A DNA stretch of 64,000 nt from Pseudoclavibacter sp. RFBB5 (GTDB taxonomy: Bacteria > Actinomycetota > Actinomycetes > Actinomycetales > Microbacteriaceae). The number at the start of each line of letters is the position of its first letter. Position 1 is the first letter of the stretch. A program made the position numbers and the translations under genes. Of this stretch, positions 1 through 7,796 are shown in pieces. Under the pieces are notes generated by a model. That model searched no databases. It had not been told where the DNA came from and saw only the letters and a program-made list of their open reading frames with translations. The DNA is taken from positions 124,001-188,000 of the forward strand of contig NZ_PSTZ01000005.1 in assembly GCF_002931555.1 (NCBI RefSeq), in the 5' to 3' direction.

Positions 1-392
1 GGGGCGAGTGCGACTTTCGGCACGACCTGGAAGAGCACGATCAGCGGGTAGACGGCGCGCTCGATCCAGGCGTAGCGGACGACGACGAGGGCGATGGCGA
101 TGCCCACGATGATGCTGATGAGGAAGCCCCAGAGCACTTCTTGGGTCGTGATCCAGGTTGCCTCGAGCAGCATCTCGGAGGACGTGAAGAGGGTGGTCGC
201 GATGTCGGAGGGCTTCGCGATGATGAAGCTCGAGACGCCGAAGACGATGACCGCGATCTCCCAGAGGGCGATGACGGCGACGCTCAGCAGTAGGGGCGGC
301 CAGAGCTTCGACCAGATGCGGCGTGCGGCGGCGGCTCGCAGCGCTTGCGGGGAGGGCTGGTCGAGGGGGAGGAGCAGGGCGGAGGTGGCCAT
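1..392 (-). CDS. ABC transporter permease, NitT/TauT type (3' part cut by window edge)
   Basis: The reading frame opens with ATG at 392 and stays open to the window edge, giving the first 130 or so residues of a membrane permease; the end lies outside. A hydrophobic segment follows a short cytoplasmic N-terminus (LLLSVAVIALWEIAVIVFG) and a second lies around FLISIIVGIAIALVVV. The visible part ends in YPLIVLFQVVPKVALAP, which closely matches YPLILFAQVIPKIAIAP in the permease at 51087-51938, so this is the same family (SsuC/TauC-like, binding-protein-dependent import of small organic ions or vitamin precursors). It begins two bases after the stop of the ATPase gene, so the two are one operon. 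The substrate cannot be told because the binding protein is not in the window. Confidence 0.85.
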   Translation of the reverse strand, partial: MATSALLLPLDQPSPQALRAAAARRIWSKLWPPLLLSVAVIALWEIAVIVFGVSSFIIAKPSDIATTLFTSSEMLLEATWITTQEVLWGFLISIIVGIAIALVVVRYAWIERAVYPLIVLFQVVPKVALA

Positions 393-394
393 GG

Positions 395-1180
395 TCACGC
401 TGCCTTCTCTGTGCGGGGGTGGAGTTCGTCGCGGAGGCGCGCGGCGTGCGCGGCGTGTTCGAGACCGCCGACGACGCGCTCGTCGCGGGGCCTGGCGAGC
501 TCGATGTCGAGGCTGTCGATCACGCGGCCAGGGTTGGCTCCCATGACGTGGATCGTGTCGGAGAGGTAGAGGGCTTCGGAGATCGAGTGGGTGACGAAGA
601 TGATGGTCTTGCCGGTGGCTTCCCAGATGTTCGCGAGGTGCTCGTTCATGGTGTCGCGGGTGATGGCGTCGAGGGCGCCGAAGGGTTCGTCCATGAGGAG
701 GATGCTCGGTTCCATGGCCAGGGCGCGGGCGATGGAGACGCGCTGGGCCATGCCGCCGGACAGTTCGTGGGGGAGGCGGTTGGCTGCGTGGGTGAGGCCT
801 ACGGTTTCGAGCGCGAGGTCTGCCGCCGACGCGGCGCTCTTCTTGCTGTTCCTGGCGATTTCGTGGAGGAGCATCACGTTCTGGCGGGCCGTCTTCCATG
901 GCAGGAGCGCGGGCCGCTGCAGGACGAGGCCGATCTGACGCTGGCGAACGGCCTCGCGGGCGGGGACGCCGCCGATGAGCACTTCGCCTGAGGTCGGCTC
1001 GAGGATTCCGCCGAGGATCTTGAGGAGTGTGCTCTTGCCGCAACCGGAGGGGCCGAGGAGCGTGACGAAGCTCCCAGGCGCCACATCGAGGGACAAGTTC
1101 TGGAGCACGTTGGCACGGGTTCCCGTGCGGCTCACGAACGTCATCTCGACGTCGGTGGCGGTGATTCCGGCTGAACCCAT
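395..1180 (-). CDS. ABC transporter ATP-binding protein, NitT/TauT (SsuB/TauB-like)
   Basis: A 261-residue ATPase that powers the importer whose permease gene starts just downstream. Walker A GPSGCGKST is at residues 43-51, the Q-loop near 88, the signature LSGGMAQ at 140-146, and Walker B with the D-loop (LLMDEPFGALDA) at about 161-172; an H-loop FVTHS follows. The stretch QRPALLPWKTARQNV is typical of the nitrate/sulfonate/taurine subfamily, and the same QRPALLPW motif recurs in the ATPase at 53055-53879. The ATG at 1180 is preceded by AAAGGA at a suitable distance. This is the first gene of the operon visible; the upstream 240 bases are non-coding and should hold the promoter. Confidence 0.93.
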   Translation of the reverse strand: MGSAGITATDVEMTFVSRTGTRANVLQNLSLDVAPGSFVTLLGPSGCGKSTLLKILGGILEPTSGEVLIGGVPAREAVRQRQIGLVLQRPALLPWKTARQNVMLLHEIARNSKKSAASAADLALETVGLTHAANRLPHELSGGMAQRVSIARALAMEPSILLMDEPFGALDAITRDTMNEHLANIWEATGKTIIFVTHSISEALYLSDTIHVMGANPGRVIDSLDIELARPRDERVVGGLEHAAHAARLRDELHPRTEKAA

Positions 1181-1420
1181 CGGCGCATCCTTTCTCAGAG
1201 GGTGGATGAATCTTCTTAGTGGTGAAGACTCGTCCTGTCTCGAGGCGGGGCCTAGCGAACGAAGGGGTTTTCTCAGCGAGTTAATCGTTCTGTAACCGTT
1301 GGTAACGCGAGCGGTCGCAATTGGGCGCCGCGCGTTTCAGGCAGATGTCCCGAAAAGCGGCGAGATTTCTCAGCACACGATAGGTCTCAGACAGATGCTG
1401 GAGCGGGTCGCGGGGTGGAA
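1181..1420 (-). promoter_or_regulatory. Non-coding leader and probable promoter of the NitT-type operon
   Basis: This stretch of 240 bases separates the MerR gene from the ATPase gene and holds no credible reading frame. On the minus strand the octamer CTGAGAAA occurs three times (complement at 1191-1198, 1268-1275 and 1366-1373), plus one CTGAGA at 1384-1389. The CTGAGA word recalls a TPP riboswitch core, but I could not find the other conserved helices, so I do not call a riboswitch. No convincing -35/-10 pair was found. Confidence 0.35.
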
Positions 1421-2176
1421 TTAGGCCGTCTGCCCCGCATCCAGCCGCTCGCTGACTATGGTCAGTGCCCGCACCTGCGTCGGGTTGAGCATTGACTCGG
1501 AGTACTCGTCGAAGAGGCCAACCGCGTCGGTGAGGTCGAGCTCGGGCGCATCCGCTCGCAGCGATCCGACGACCTGCGCAAACGTCGCGACGAACCGCTC
1601 GATGAAGCTGTCGAACGCCCGCTCGTTCGTCTCCTCGCCCAGTTCGTGGAACTCTGCGGTGATCTCGATGATCTGCGGCACGAGTACCGGGTCGCTGAGC
1701 TGTTCGTAGAACCCCACCAAGTGAGGCATGCCCTCCTCCCCAACGAGGTGCGCGAGGAGAACGGTCTGGTCTCGGTCCATCTGCTCGAGCTCGGGAGAGA
1801 GGTGGCCCGCGAGGGTGCTCATGTAGGCGGCGAGCTCCGGTGGGAGGTCGGGCGCCGTGGGCAGATTTCGCAGCTTGGCGATGAGCGCGCGCTGGGCGGT
1901 GAGCCGCTCGATCTGCGCGGCGAGCTCGGCGTCGAGCCTGTCGAGCAGCTCGGGAGCTTCCGGGCTCGCCTCATCGAGGAAGCGCGGCATCTCGTCCAGG
2001 GCAACTCCGAGGGCAGCCAGGCGGCGGATGCGCAGCACCCGGATCAGATGGTGCACGTCGTATTGCCGGTACCCGTTCGAGGTGCGGGGTGGCTCATCCA
2101 GCACCCCGACCTGGTGGTAGTGCCGCAGCGCGCGCACGGTGACGCCGGCGCGGCGGGCGAGCTCGCTGCTGTTCAT
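1421..2176 (-). CDS. MerR-family transcriptional regulator
   Basis: A 251-residue protein. The first 70 residues are a MerR winged helix: MNSSELARRAGVTVRALRHY, then GLVDEP-like VGVLDEPPRT with NGYRQYD. The remainder is a helical effector-binding region without a conserved Cys cluster, so an organic ligand or drug is more likely than a metal. The start at 2176 overlaps the stop of the MFS exporter gene by four bases (ATGA), which ties the regulator to the exporter. Family members bind DNA as dimers and distort promoters with long spacers. The ligand is unknown. Confidence 0.88.
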   Translation of the reverse strand: MNSSELARRAGVTVRALRHYHQVGVLDEPPRTSNGYRQYDVHHLIRVLRIRRLAALGVALDEMPRFLDEASPEAPELLDRLDAELAAQIERLTAQRALIAKLRNLPTAPDLPPELAAYMSTLAGHLSPELEQMDRDQTVLLAHLVGEEGMPHLVGFYEQLSDPVLVPQIIEITAEFHELGEETNERAFDSFIERFVATFAQVVGSLRADAPELDLTDAVGLFDEYSESMLNPTQVRALTIVSERLDAGQTA

Positions 2177-3417
2177 CGCACACCACCCGCGTTCACGCTG
2201 ACTGCCTGGGGTTCCAGTGTACGAAGCGGGCGGGCCGCGAGGCCGTAGGCAAACGCGCATCCCCACGCCCCGAGCAGCACAAGCGCGGCGATGTTGACGC
2301 TCGCGTATTCGGTGAGCACGGCGGCGAGCATGATGCCGACCGACGGGGCCGCCGTGGTGAGCGCGTTCTGGGTGCCCATGATGCGGCCGCGCAGCTGCTC
2401 TGGGATGCGCTCGATCATGAGCACGCCCATGAGGCTGCCGAAGAGGCCGCTTGCGAGACCCATGATGAAGGCGCCCGCGAACACGACCCACACGGAGGTG
2501 AGGAGGCTGATGAGTCCGATGCCGATGGTCGTGCCGATCATGCCGACCACGAACCAGGCGCGACGCGGGCCGCGGGTGCCGGCGATCGCGTAGGTGCCGC
2601 CGCCGACGAGCATGCCAAGTGCGAGCGCGCTGAGCACGAACCCGAGGAGCCCCGGCTGTTCGACCTGCGTGAAGTAGACGGGCAGCACGAGTCCCTGGAG
2701 TCCGGCGAGCACGAACACCGACACGAGGCTGAGCGCCGTGGTGGCGACGAGGAAGGGGCTGCGGAACAGGGCCCGCCAGCCGTCGCGCAGCTGCGACCAT
2801 CCGCTGCCGATCGGGGTGGATGCACGCGAACCGTCGTCGGCGACGATCTCGCCGACCGCCTTCGGGATGAGGAGCGTGATGAGGGCGGCGAGGAGAGAGG
2901 TGGCGGCCGTGATCCAGAGCACGGTGGAGCCGTCGAAGAGCACCATGAGGGTTCCGGCGGCGGCGGGGCCGATGAAGATGGCGACGGCGCTGAGACTCTC
3001 GCGCACGCCCATGAGGCGTTCGGCGCTGATGTCGCCGTGGCGCACGATGGCGGGGAGCAGGGCTTCGCGGGCGGTCATGCCTGGCACGTCGCCGAGGGAC
3101 CCGATGATGCCGAAGAGCACGAACCAGCCGAGGTCGAGACCGGAGACGAGGTCGATGATCGGCAGCGCCGCGATCGAGGCGGCCGAGATGAGGTCGGTGA
3201 CGACGGATGAGGTGCGCCGGTTGATGCGGTCGATGACGACCCCCATGAAGAGGCCGGCGAGCACGGCCGGGATGGCGGTGCCCGCCGCGACCGTGCCGGC
3301 GCCGAGAGCGCTGCCCGTCGTCGACAGCACGATGAGCGGGAGGGCGATGCCGGCGATCGAATTGCCGAGGAGGGACAGGACGTGCGAGGTGAGGTAGGTG
3401 ACCGGGAGGAGGTTCAT
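2173..3417 (-). CDS. MFS transporter, DHA3 (macrolide-efflux-like) type
   Basis: A 414-residue inner-membrane protein with about 12 hydrophobic segments and the N-terminal layout of the MefA/DHA3 group: first helix with LLGNSIAGIALPL, loop 2-3 motif GVVIDRINRR (the MFS motif A region, DRxxRR). It is most likely a proton-driven efflux pump for a drug or toxic metabolite. It starts 15 bases after the TetR stop and overlaps the MerR regulator that follows, so two different regulators flank it. No strong Shine-Dalgarno sequence precedes ATG 3417; translation may be coupled to the upstream gene. The substrate is not predictable. Confidence 0.85.
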   Translation of the reverse strand: MNLLPVTYLTSHVLSLLGNSIAGIALPLIVLSTTGSALGAGTVAAGTAIPAVLAGLFMGVVIDRINRRTSSVVTDLISAASIAALPIIDLVSGLDLGWFVLFGIIGSLGDVPGMTAREALLPAIVRHGDISAERLMGVRESLSAVAIFIGPAAAGTLMVLFDGSTVLWITAATSLLAALITLLIPKAVGEIVADDGSRASTPIGSGWSQLRDGWRALFRSPFLVATTALSLVSVFVLAGLQGLVLPVYFTQVEQPGLLGFVLSALALGMLVGGGTYAIAGTRGPRRAWFVVGMIGTTIGIGLISLLTSVWVVFAGAFIMGLASGLFGSLMGVLMIERIPEQLRGRIMGTQNALTTAAPSVGIMLAAVLTEYASVNIAALVLLGAWGCAFAYGLAARPLRTLEPQAVSVNAGGVR

Positions 3418-3432
3418 GCGATCAAGCAGAAA

Positions 3433-4143
3433 CTATGACGTTGGGGCGGGGTCAAGTGGGGCTTCCTGCACCTCCATCCCGCGCCACGCCACCTCGAGTC
3501 CCGCCCGGCACCGGGCGCGCGCTGCCGGGTCGTCGAAGCGGTCGCCGCGAACGACGAGCTGGTAGTAGAAGATGCCGACGATGAGGTCGAAGCACGCCTC
3601 GACGTCGAGGTCAGCCCGCAGTGACCCCTCGGCAACCCCGGCGCGCAGCGCGTCTTCGATCGGTCGGCGCCGCACGGAGACGTGCGACTCCCAGTAGGCC
3701 TCCTGCAGGGCCCGGTCGCTCATGACGAGGCGGATGCGCTGCCGGAACCGCTGGTCCGGGTAGCTCGTCTCGTCGAGTTCGGCGGATGCCCCCATCAGGA
3801 ACTCGAAGACGCGTGCCCGCAGGTCGCCGGGCTTGGCGAGGGGCGCGGGCACCGTGCGCCCGACGTCGAGGGCGTCCGCGATGAGGGTCGTCATCGACGG
3901 CCACCGTCGGTAGAGGGCCGCTCGGCTCACGCCGCTGCGCTCGACGACCCTCGACACCGTCACGGCCTCGTCGGCGTCGATGATCGCGAGCGTCGCCGCG
4001 AGGATCTGCCCGTCGAGTTCCTCGGTGCGGGGTCGACCGGGGCCGCGCCGCGTCTCGGCGTCCTCGCCGGCTGCCGGGTGCGCCTCGGCGCCCGCATCCA
4101 GTTCCGCGGATGCGGGCACCTCGGCCGTTGCGAGGGACGTCAC
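3433..4143 (-). CDS. TetR-family transcriptional regulator
   Basis: A 236-residue protein. After a poorly conserved N-terminal tail of about 35 residues (RRGPGRPRTEELDGQIL marks the start of the domain) comes a TetR helix-turn-helix, with the recognition part SGVSRAALYRRWPS, and a longer helical ligand-binding domain. GTG at 4143 overlaps the phosphatase stop (TGA 4140-4142) by four bases. It is inside the phn-type operon, between the phosphatase and the MFS exporter, and probably represses this operon. The effector is unknown. The start could also be further inside because the N-terminal tail is low complexity. Confidence 0.87.
   Translation of the reverse strand: MTSLATAEVPASAELDAGAEAHPAAGEDAETRRGPGRPRTEELDGQILAATLAIIDADEAVTVSRVVERSGVSRAALYRRWPSMTTLIADALDVGRTVPAPLAKPGDLRARVFEFLMGASAELDETSYPDQRFRQRIRLVMSDRALQEAYWESHVSVRRRPIEDALRAGVAEGSLRADLDVEACFDLIVGIFYYQLVVRGDRFDDPAARARCRAGLEVAWRGMEVQEAPLDPAPTS
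3436..3455 (-). promoter_or_regulatory. Possible MerR-type operator/promoter before the MFS gene
   Basis: On the minus strand the sequence reads TTGACC, then CCGCCCCAACGTCA, forming an inverted TGAC-N11-GTCA (3436-3439 and 3451-3454) with a -35-like TTGACC at 3450-3455. Such arrangements are typical of promoters activated by drug-sensing MerR proteins, and a MerR gene follows downstream. The site overlaps the TetR stop codon. No good -10 was found, so this is only a candidate. Confidence 0.25.
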
Positions 4144-4913
4144 GCGAGGGCCTTCGCCCGGAGCTGCGTGACGGTCGCGTCGGTGAGCCCTGCCGCGCGG
4201 AGCGGTGCGAGCGGGTCGCCGTGGCGCTCGCGGAGGCGCCCAAGGAGGATGCGCATCGACACATCCATGGGTTCGGCCCCGTCGAGGAGGGACCCGTTGA
4301 GCTTGGACACCTCCTCGAGATCCATGCCGAACTTCGCGAGCAGCACGCTCATCGTCGGCCCGATGCGGGTGAGGATGGCGCCCATGTTGGCGTCGGTCTT
4401 CGCGTAGTCGCGCACGATGTCGTCGTCCGCTGCGCCGAGCGCGAGGAGGAGCATCGCGGCGAGCACGCCCGTGCGATCACGCCCGGCCGCGCAGTGGAAG
4501 GCGGTGGCGCCGGGGGAGACGGCGATGATGCCGAGCGCCGTCGCGAGCTGCGGCGCGGCCGTCTCGACCATGAGCGCGTACATCTCGCCCATGCCGGCGT
4601 GCGCGCTCCCGTGCTCGTCGGCGGCGGGGATTCCTCCGCCGACGCTGCCCATAAGAGGCAGGTGGTGGTAGGCGACGGCATGCGCGGCGAGCGGACCTCG
4701 GCCCGTGAGCGCGACCTCGTCGGCGGTGCGCAGGTCGATGACGGAGGCGAGCCCGCCTGCGGTCAGCTCGCGCGCATCCGCTTCGGTGATGACGGACAGG
4801 TCGTCGGCGCGGATCGCGAGCCCGTCGCGGAGGGTGCCCCCGGCGATGGGGGTGCCGCCGAGGTCGCGCAGGTTGACGGGCGCGGAGAGGGTGATGTCGA
4901 GTGTGGTGGTCAT
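4140..4913 (-). CDS. Tyrosine-phosphatase-like (HCX5R) phosphatase in phosphonate-importer operon
   Basis: A 257-residue cytoplasmic protein of the DSP/PTP-like family Y_phosphatase3. The N-terminus has VNLRDLGG and the middle VIDLRT with a downstream DE, both typical of this family; the catalytic P-loop is HCAAGRDRTG with Cys141 and Arg147. Family members hydrolyse phosphate monoesters on Tyr, phosphoinositides or small molecules. Its gene overlaps both neighbours by four bases, after phnE and before tetR. Because no C-P lyase or phosphonatase gene is visible, it may be the enzyme that releases phosphate from whatever the importer brings in; this is inference. RBS and start were chosen by the overlap with the phnE stop. 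Confidence 0.85.
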   Translation of the reverse strand: MTTTLDITLSAPVNLRDLGGTPIAGGTLRDGLAIRADDLSVITEADARELTAGGLASVIDLRTADEVALTGRGPLAAHAVAYHHLPLMGSVGGGIPAADEHGSAHAGMGEMYALMVETAAPQLATALGIIAVSPGATAFHCAAGRDRTGVLAAMLLLALGAADDDIVRDYAKTDANMGAILTRIGPTMSVLLAKFGMDLEEVSKLNGSLLDGAEPMDVSMRILLGRLRERHGDPLAPLRAAGLTDATVTQLRAKALA

Positions 4914-5752
4914 GTGAGTCGCTTTCGGATGAGGGCGCTGCCCTGGTCGATCAGCGTGACGAGCACGATGATGCAGATGATGATGGCGCTGAGGTGTCCG
5001 TAGTCGTACATCTTCATCGCCGTGGTGAGCTCCAGGCCGATGCCGCCGGCCCCGACGAGGCCGAGGATCGTGGCGCCGCGCACGTTGCCCTCGAAGAGCA
5101 GCAGCGTGTAGGAGACGAGCAGCGGGGCAGCCTGCGGGAGCACCCCGTACTGGATGAGCTGCCGGCGTGATGCGCCGACGGCTTGCATGGCCGACATGGG
5201 GCCGCGGTCGACGGACTCCATAGCCTCGGCGTAGACCTTGCCGATGGAGCCGATCGAGCCGAGCGTCATGGCGAGGATCCCGGCGAACGGCCCGAGTCCG
5301 ACCGCGGAGACGAACATGAGCGCGAAGACGAGGTCGGGCACCGAGCGGATGATGTTCATCACCCAGCGGGCCGGGTAGTACATCCACTTCGGGGCGATGT
5401 TCGACGATGCGGCGAACGCCATGAACAGCGACAGCACGGCCCCGAGGACGGTGCCGACGATGGCCATCTGCAGCGTCTCGATGAGGAGCGAGAAGATGGT
5501 GCCGAACTTCGAGAAGTCGGGCGGGAACAGGCGCGAGAGGAACTCGCCCATGTTGATGGCCCCGTCGCCGAGCTTCGCGACGTTGAACTCGGCGCCCGCG
5601 AACGACCACAGCAGCACGATGACGGCGACCGGGATGCCGAGCATGAAGCGCGCTCGCGGGATCGAGAAGGCGCGTTCGAGGCGGTCGCGCTCGGCGGTCG
5701 TGAGGGTGGGGGTTGTGGATGCGCGGGGCGGCTTAGGCGCGGTGGTCGTCAT
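4910..5752 (-). CDS. phnE: Phosphonate/phosphite-type ABC transporter permease
   Basis: A 280-residue permease with about six membrane segments. The first is IPVAVIVLLWSFAGAEF. The region LVFALMFVSAVGLGPFAGILA followed by KVYAEAMESVDRGPMSAMQAVGA contains the EAA-like loop (AEAMES...G) that docks on the ATPase. Strings such as VRGATILGLVGAGGIG near the C-terminus are hallmarks of PhnE. I place the start at ATG 5752, 20 bases inside the end of the ATPase gene; an upstream in-frame start would need a much longer overlap. Neighbours phnC and phnD complete a PhnCDE importer. It acts in the cytoplasmic membrane. Confidence 0.9.
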   Translation of the reverse strand: MTTTAPKPPRASTTPTLTTAERDRLERAFSIPRARFMLGIPVAVIVLLWSFAGAEFNVAKLGDGAINMGEFLSRLFPPDFSKFGTIFSLLIETLQMAIVGTVLGAVLSLFMAFAASSNIAPKWMYYPARWVMNIIRSVPDLVFALMFVSAVGLGPFAGILAMTLGSIGSIGKVYAEAMESVDRGPMSAMQAVGASRRQLIQYGVLPQAAPLLVSYTLLLFEGNVRGATILGLVGAGGIGLELTTAMKMYDYGHLSAIIICIIVLVTLIDQGSALIRKRLT

Positions 5753-6584
5753 CGTGGGCCTCCTCGTCGTCGTAGAGCACGGAGAGCTTCTCAGCGTCGA
5801 GCGCACCGGTTGGCGCGGAGACGAGCATCTCGCCGTGGCGGAGGCCGATGATGCGGTCGGTGTGGCGCAGCGCGAGGGGCAGCACGTGGAGGCTGACGAG
5901 CACGGGGATGCCGTCTTGGGTGGCGATGTCGCGCAGCAGCTCGAGCACGGAGTCGGCGAGCTTCGGGTCGAGGGATGCGACGGGTTCGTCGGCGAGGATC
6001 ACTCGCGGCTGCTGCATGAGGGCGCGGGCGATGGCGACGCGCTGCTGCTGGCCGCCGCTCAGCGAACGGGCGGGGTCTTTCGCCTTGTGGGCGATGCCGA
6101 CGCGGTCGAGCAGCTCCATCGCGCGTTTGCGGTGCTCGCTGCTGAAGCCGCCGACGAGGTTGATGGGGCCCGCGCTGTGGAGGGTGCCGGTGAGCACGTT
6201 CGTGAGCACGCTGAGGCGGGGGATGAGGTTGAACTGCTGGAACACCTGCCCGACGCCTGCGCGCAGCTGCCGGAGCTCGCCCCGGCGGAGGTTGGTGACA
6301 TCGTGGCCGGCGACGCGGGCCGTCCCGCCCGTGATGGGCACGAAGCCGGTGAGGCTGCGCATGAGCGTCGACTTACCGGAGCCGGACGCGCCGAGGAGGG
6401 CGACCATCTCGCCGGGGTGCAGGTCGAGGTCGACGCCGTGGAGCACGGTCGTCTCGTCGTAGGCGACCCGCAGGCCGCGCACGGTGACGAGGGGGAGGCG
6501 GGTGAGGGCATCCATGTCGCTGGTCGTTGTGGTTGCTGGTGCGGGCGCGGTGTTAGCGCTGGGTGCTGGGGCGAGGTTCGTCAT
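5733..6584 (-). CDS. phnC: Phosphonate/phosphite-type ABC transporter ATP-binding protein
   Basis: A 283-residue ATPase. An N-terminal tail rich in Ala, Pro and Thr precedes the domain. Walker A GASGSGKS is at 65-72, signature LSGGQQQR at about 175-182, Walker B VILADEP at 195-201 with SLDP after it, and an H-loop SLHVLP. The string VGQVFQQFNLIPRLSVLTNV is typical of PhnC. It starts at ATG 6584, overlapping the phnD stop by four bases. It energises import through PhnE of the ligand captured by PhnD. Confidence 0.92.
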   Translation of the reverse strand: MTNLAPAPSANTAPAPATTTTSDMDALTRLPLVTVRGLRVAYDETTVLHGVDLDLHPGEMVALLGASGSGKSTLMRSLTGFVPITGGTARVAGHDVTNLRRGELRQLRAGVGQVFQQFNLIPRLSVLTNVLTGTLHSAGPINLVGGFSSEHRKRAMELLDRVGIAHKAKDPARSLSGGQQQRVAIARALMQQPRVILADEPVASLDPKLADSVLELLRDIATQDGIPVLVSLHVLPLALRHTDRIIGLRHGEMLVSAPTGALDAEKLSVLYDDEEAHDDDHRA

Positions 6585-7474
6585 TCGAGGTCCTCGAGCT
6601 GGACGCCCGCGACGCCGGCGATCTCGACGAAGCCGTCGAAGACGGAGGGCTCGGGGTCGACGGAGACGGGGAGGCCGATGAAGCCGGATCCGAGGGCGCC
6701 GAGGGCCTCGGCGTTCTCCTCGACGAACACGGCCTGGATCGCGTCCTGGATGACGGTGCGCTTCTCGTCGCTGAGCTCGGGGCTGCCGAGGACGCTGCCC
6801 ATGACCGGAATGGGTGCGCTCTCGCCGACGCCGCGCCACTCGCCGTCGGCGAAGGGGAACATGGGTGCGCCAAGCTCGGTGAGCATGATGGAGGTGCAGG
6901 CGGCGTCGACCTGGCCCTGTTCGAGGGCCGCGAAGGAGCCCTCGTGTCCGCCGGCGAAGATCGCCTCGTAGTCGGTGCCCTGCTCGAGGCCGGCCTCGTG
7001 GAGCATGTGGACGGGCATGAAGTACCCGGAGCTGGAGGCCTGGTCGGCGAAGGCGACGGTCTTGCCTTCGAGGTCGGTGAGCTCCTGCACGGGGGAGTCA
7101 TTCAAGACGACGCAGGTGGAGACGGGGTCTTCGCTGCCTTCCCAGGCGAGGAGCGCATCCACCTCGCCGGTGTTGACGGCGAGGGCGGAGGGGAAGCCGC
7201 TCATGATGCCCATGTCGACGTGGTCGGCGCGGATGGCTTCGACGACGCTGAGGTAGTCGGGAACGTCGGTGACCTCGACGGTGTAGCCGGTCTCGGCTTC
7301 GAGGAGCTCGACGAGGGCGTCGATGGGGTTGGCCTGGGTGGGGTCTTCGCCGAGGGGGATGGTGGCGATCGTGATCGTGGTGTCGTCGGCGGTGGCTTCG
7401 GCGGTCTGGCAGCCGGTGAGGGCGAGGGCGCTGACGCCCATGATGCCGAAGGCGAGGAGCGGTGAACGGCGCAT
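6581..7474 (-). CDS. phnD: Phosphonate/phosphite-type ABC transporter substrate-binding lipoprotein
   Basis: A 297-residue lipoprotein: positively charged start MRRSP, hydrophobic helix and lipobox ALTGC around residue 22. The mature part has PhnD-family strings: GYTVEVTDVPDYLSVVEAI, ALLAWEG, and GKTVAFADQASSSGYFMPV. PhnD-like proteins bind phosphonates, phosphite or phosphate esters outside the membrane. The start at 7474 is supported by GAAGGACC just upstream; a start further upstream would put charged residues ahead of the signal peptide. It is the first gene of the operon phnD-phnC-phnE-phosphatase-tetR-MFS-merR. The ligand is not known, and a phosphate ester is possible given the phosphatase partner. 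Confidence 0.9.
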   Translation of the reverse strand: MRRSPLLAFGIMGVSALALTGCQTAEATADDTTITIATIPLGEDPTQANPIDALVELLEAETGYTVEVTDVPDYLSVVEAIRADHVDMGIMSGFPSALAVNTGEVDALLAWEGSEDPVSTCVVLNDSPVQELTDLEGKTVAFADQASSSGYFMPVHMLHEAGLEQGTDYEAIFAGGHEGSFAALEQGQVDAACTSIMLTELGAPMFPFADGEWRGVGESAPIPVMGSVLGSPELSDEKRTVIQDAIQAVFVEENAEALGALGSGFIGLPVSVDPEPSVFDGFVEIAGVAGVQLEDLE

Positions 7475-7796
7475 GTTCGGGGTCCTTCCGAGGGATGCTC
7501 CCGGGATTTCGAGAACACCGGTATGCAAACTCGCGAAGGTGACCGGCAATTACGAGACCGGTGGACTGGAAATTGGCGCGGAGGTGAACAGTTGGGGCGG
7601 GGTTCGCGCGATGCTAGCCCTGAAGCTGAGGATCCGGGTGCGCTCGTTGTGTACAGGGATTGAGACGATCGAGCAGGCAGGTCATTCTGTCCGACGTTTC
7701 GTCTGCGCTGACGGATCTACGCGCATCGACAGTCCTGGCTGCTGTCACGGGCGATGGATCGATCGCCGTTGACGAAGTCTGCACTATCGATTGTCC
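7475..7796. promoter_or_regulatory. Non-coding spacer: phn operon promoter region and border of the low-GC cassette
   Basis: These 322 bases lie between the phnD start and the methyltransferase stop and hold no credible gene. Close to phnD the word ACCGG(T/C) recurs three times within about 45 bases (near 7517, 7542 and 7556), which could be operator half sites for the operon's TetR protein. The half nearer 7700-7796 is downstream of the methyltransferase gene; I found no clear hairpin terminator in it. The base composition shifts here from the high-GC operon to the lower-GC cassette. Confidence 0.4.

Noticed and set aside
1181-1420. TPP riboswitch because of the CTGAGA word
   Set aside because: The other conserved parts of the THI element (GGGTGCC-type start, ACCTGATC, GATAATGCCAGCG-type end) are absent.
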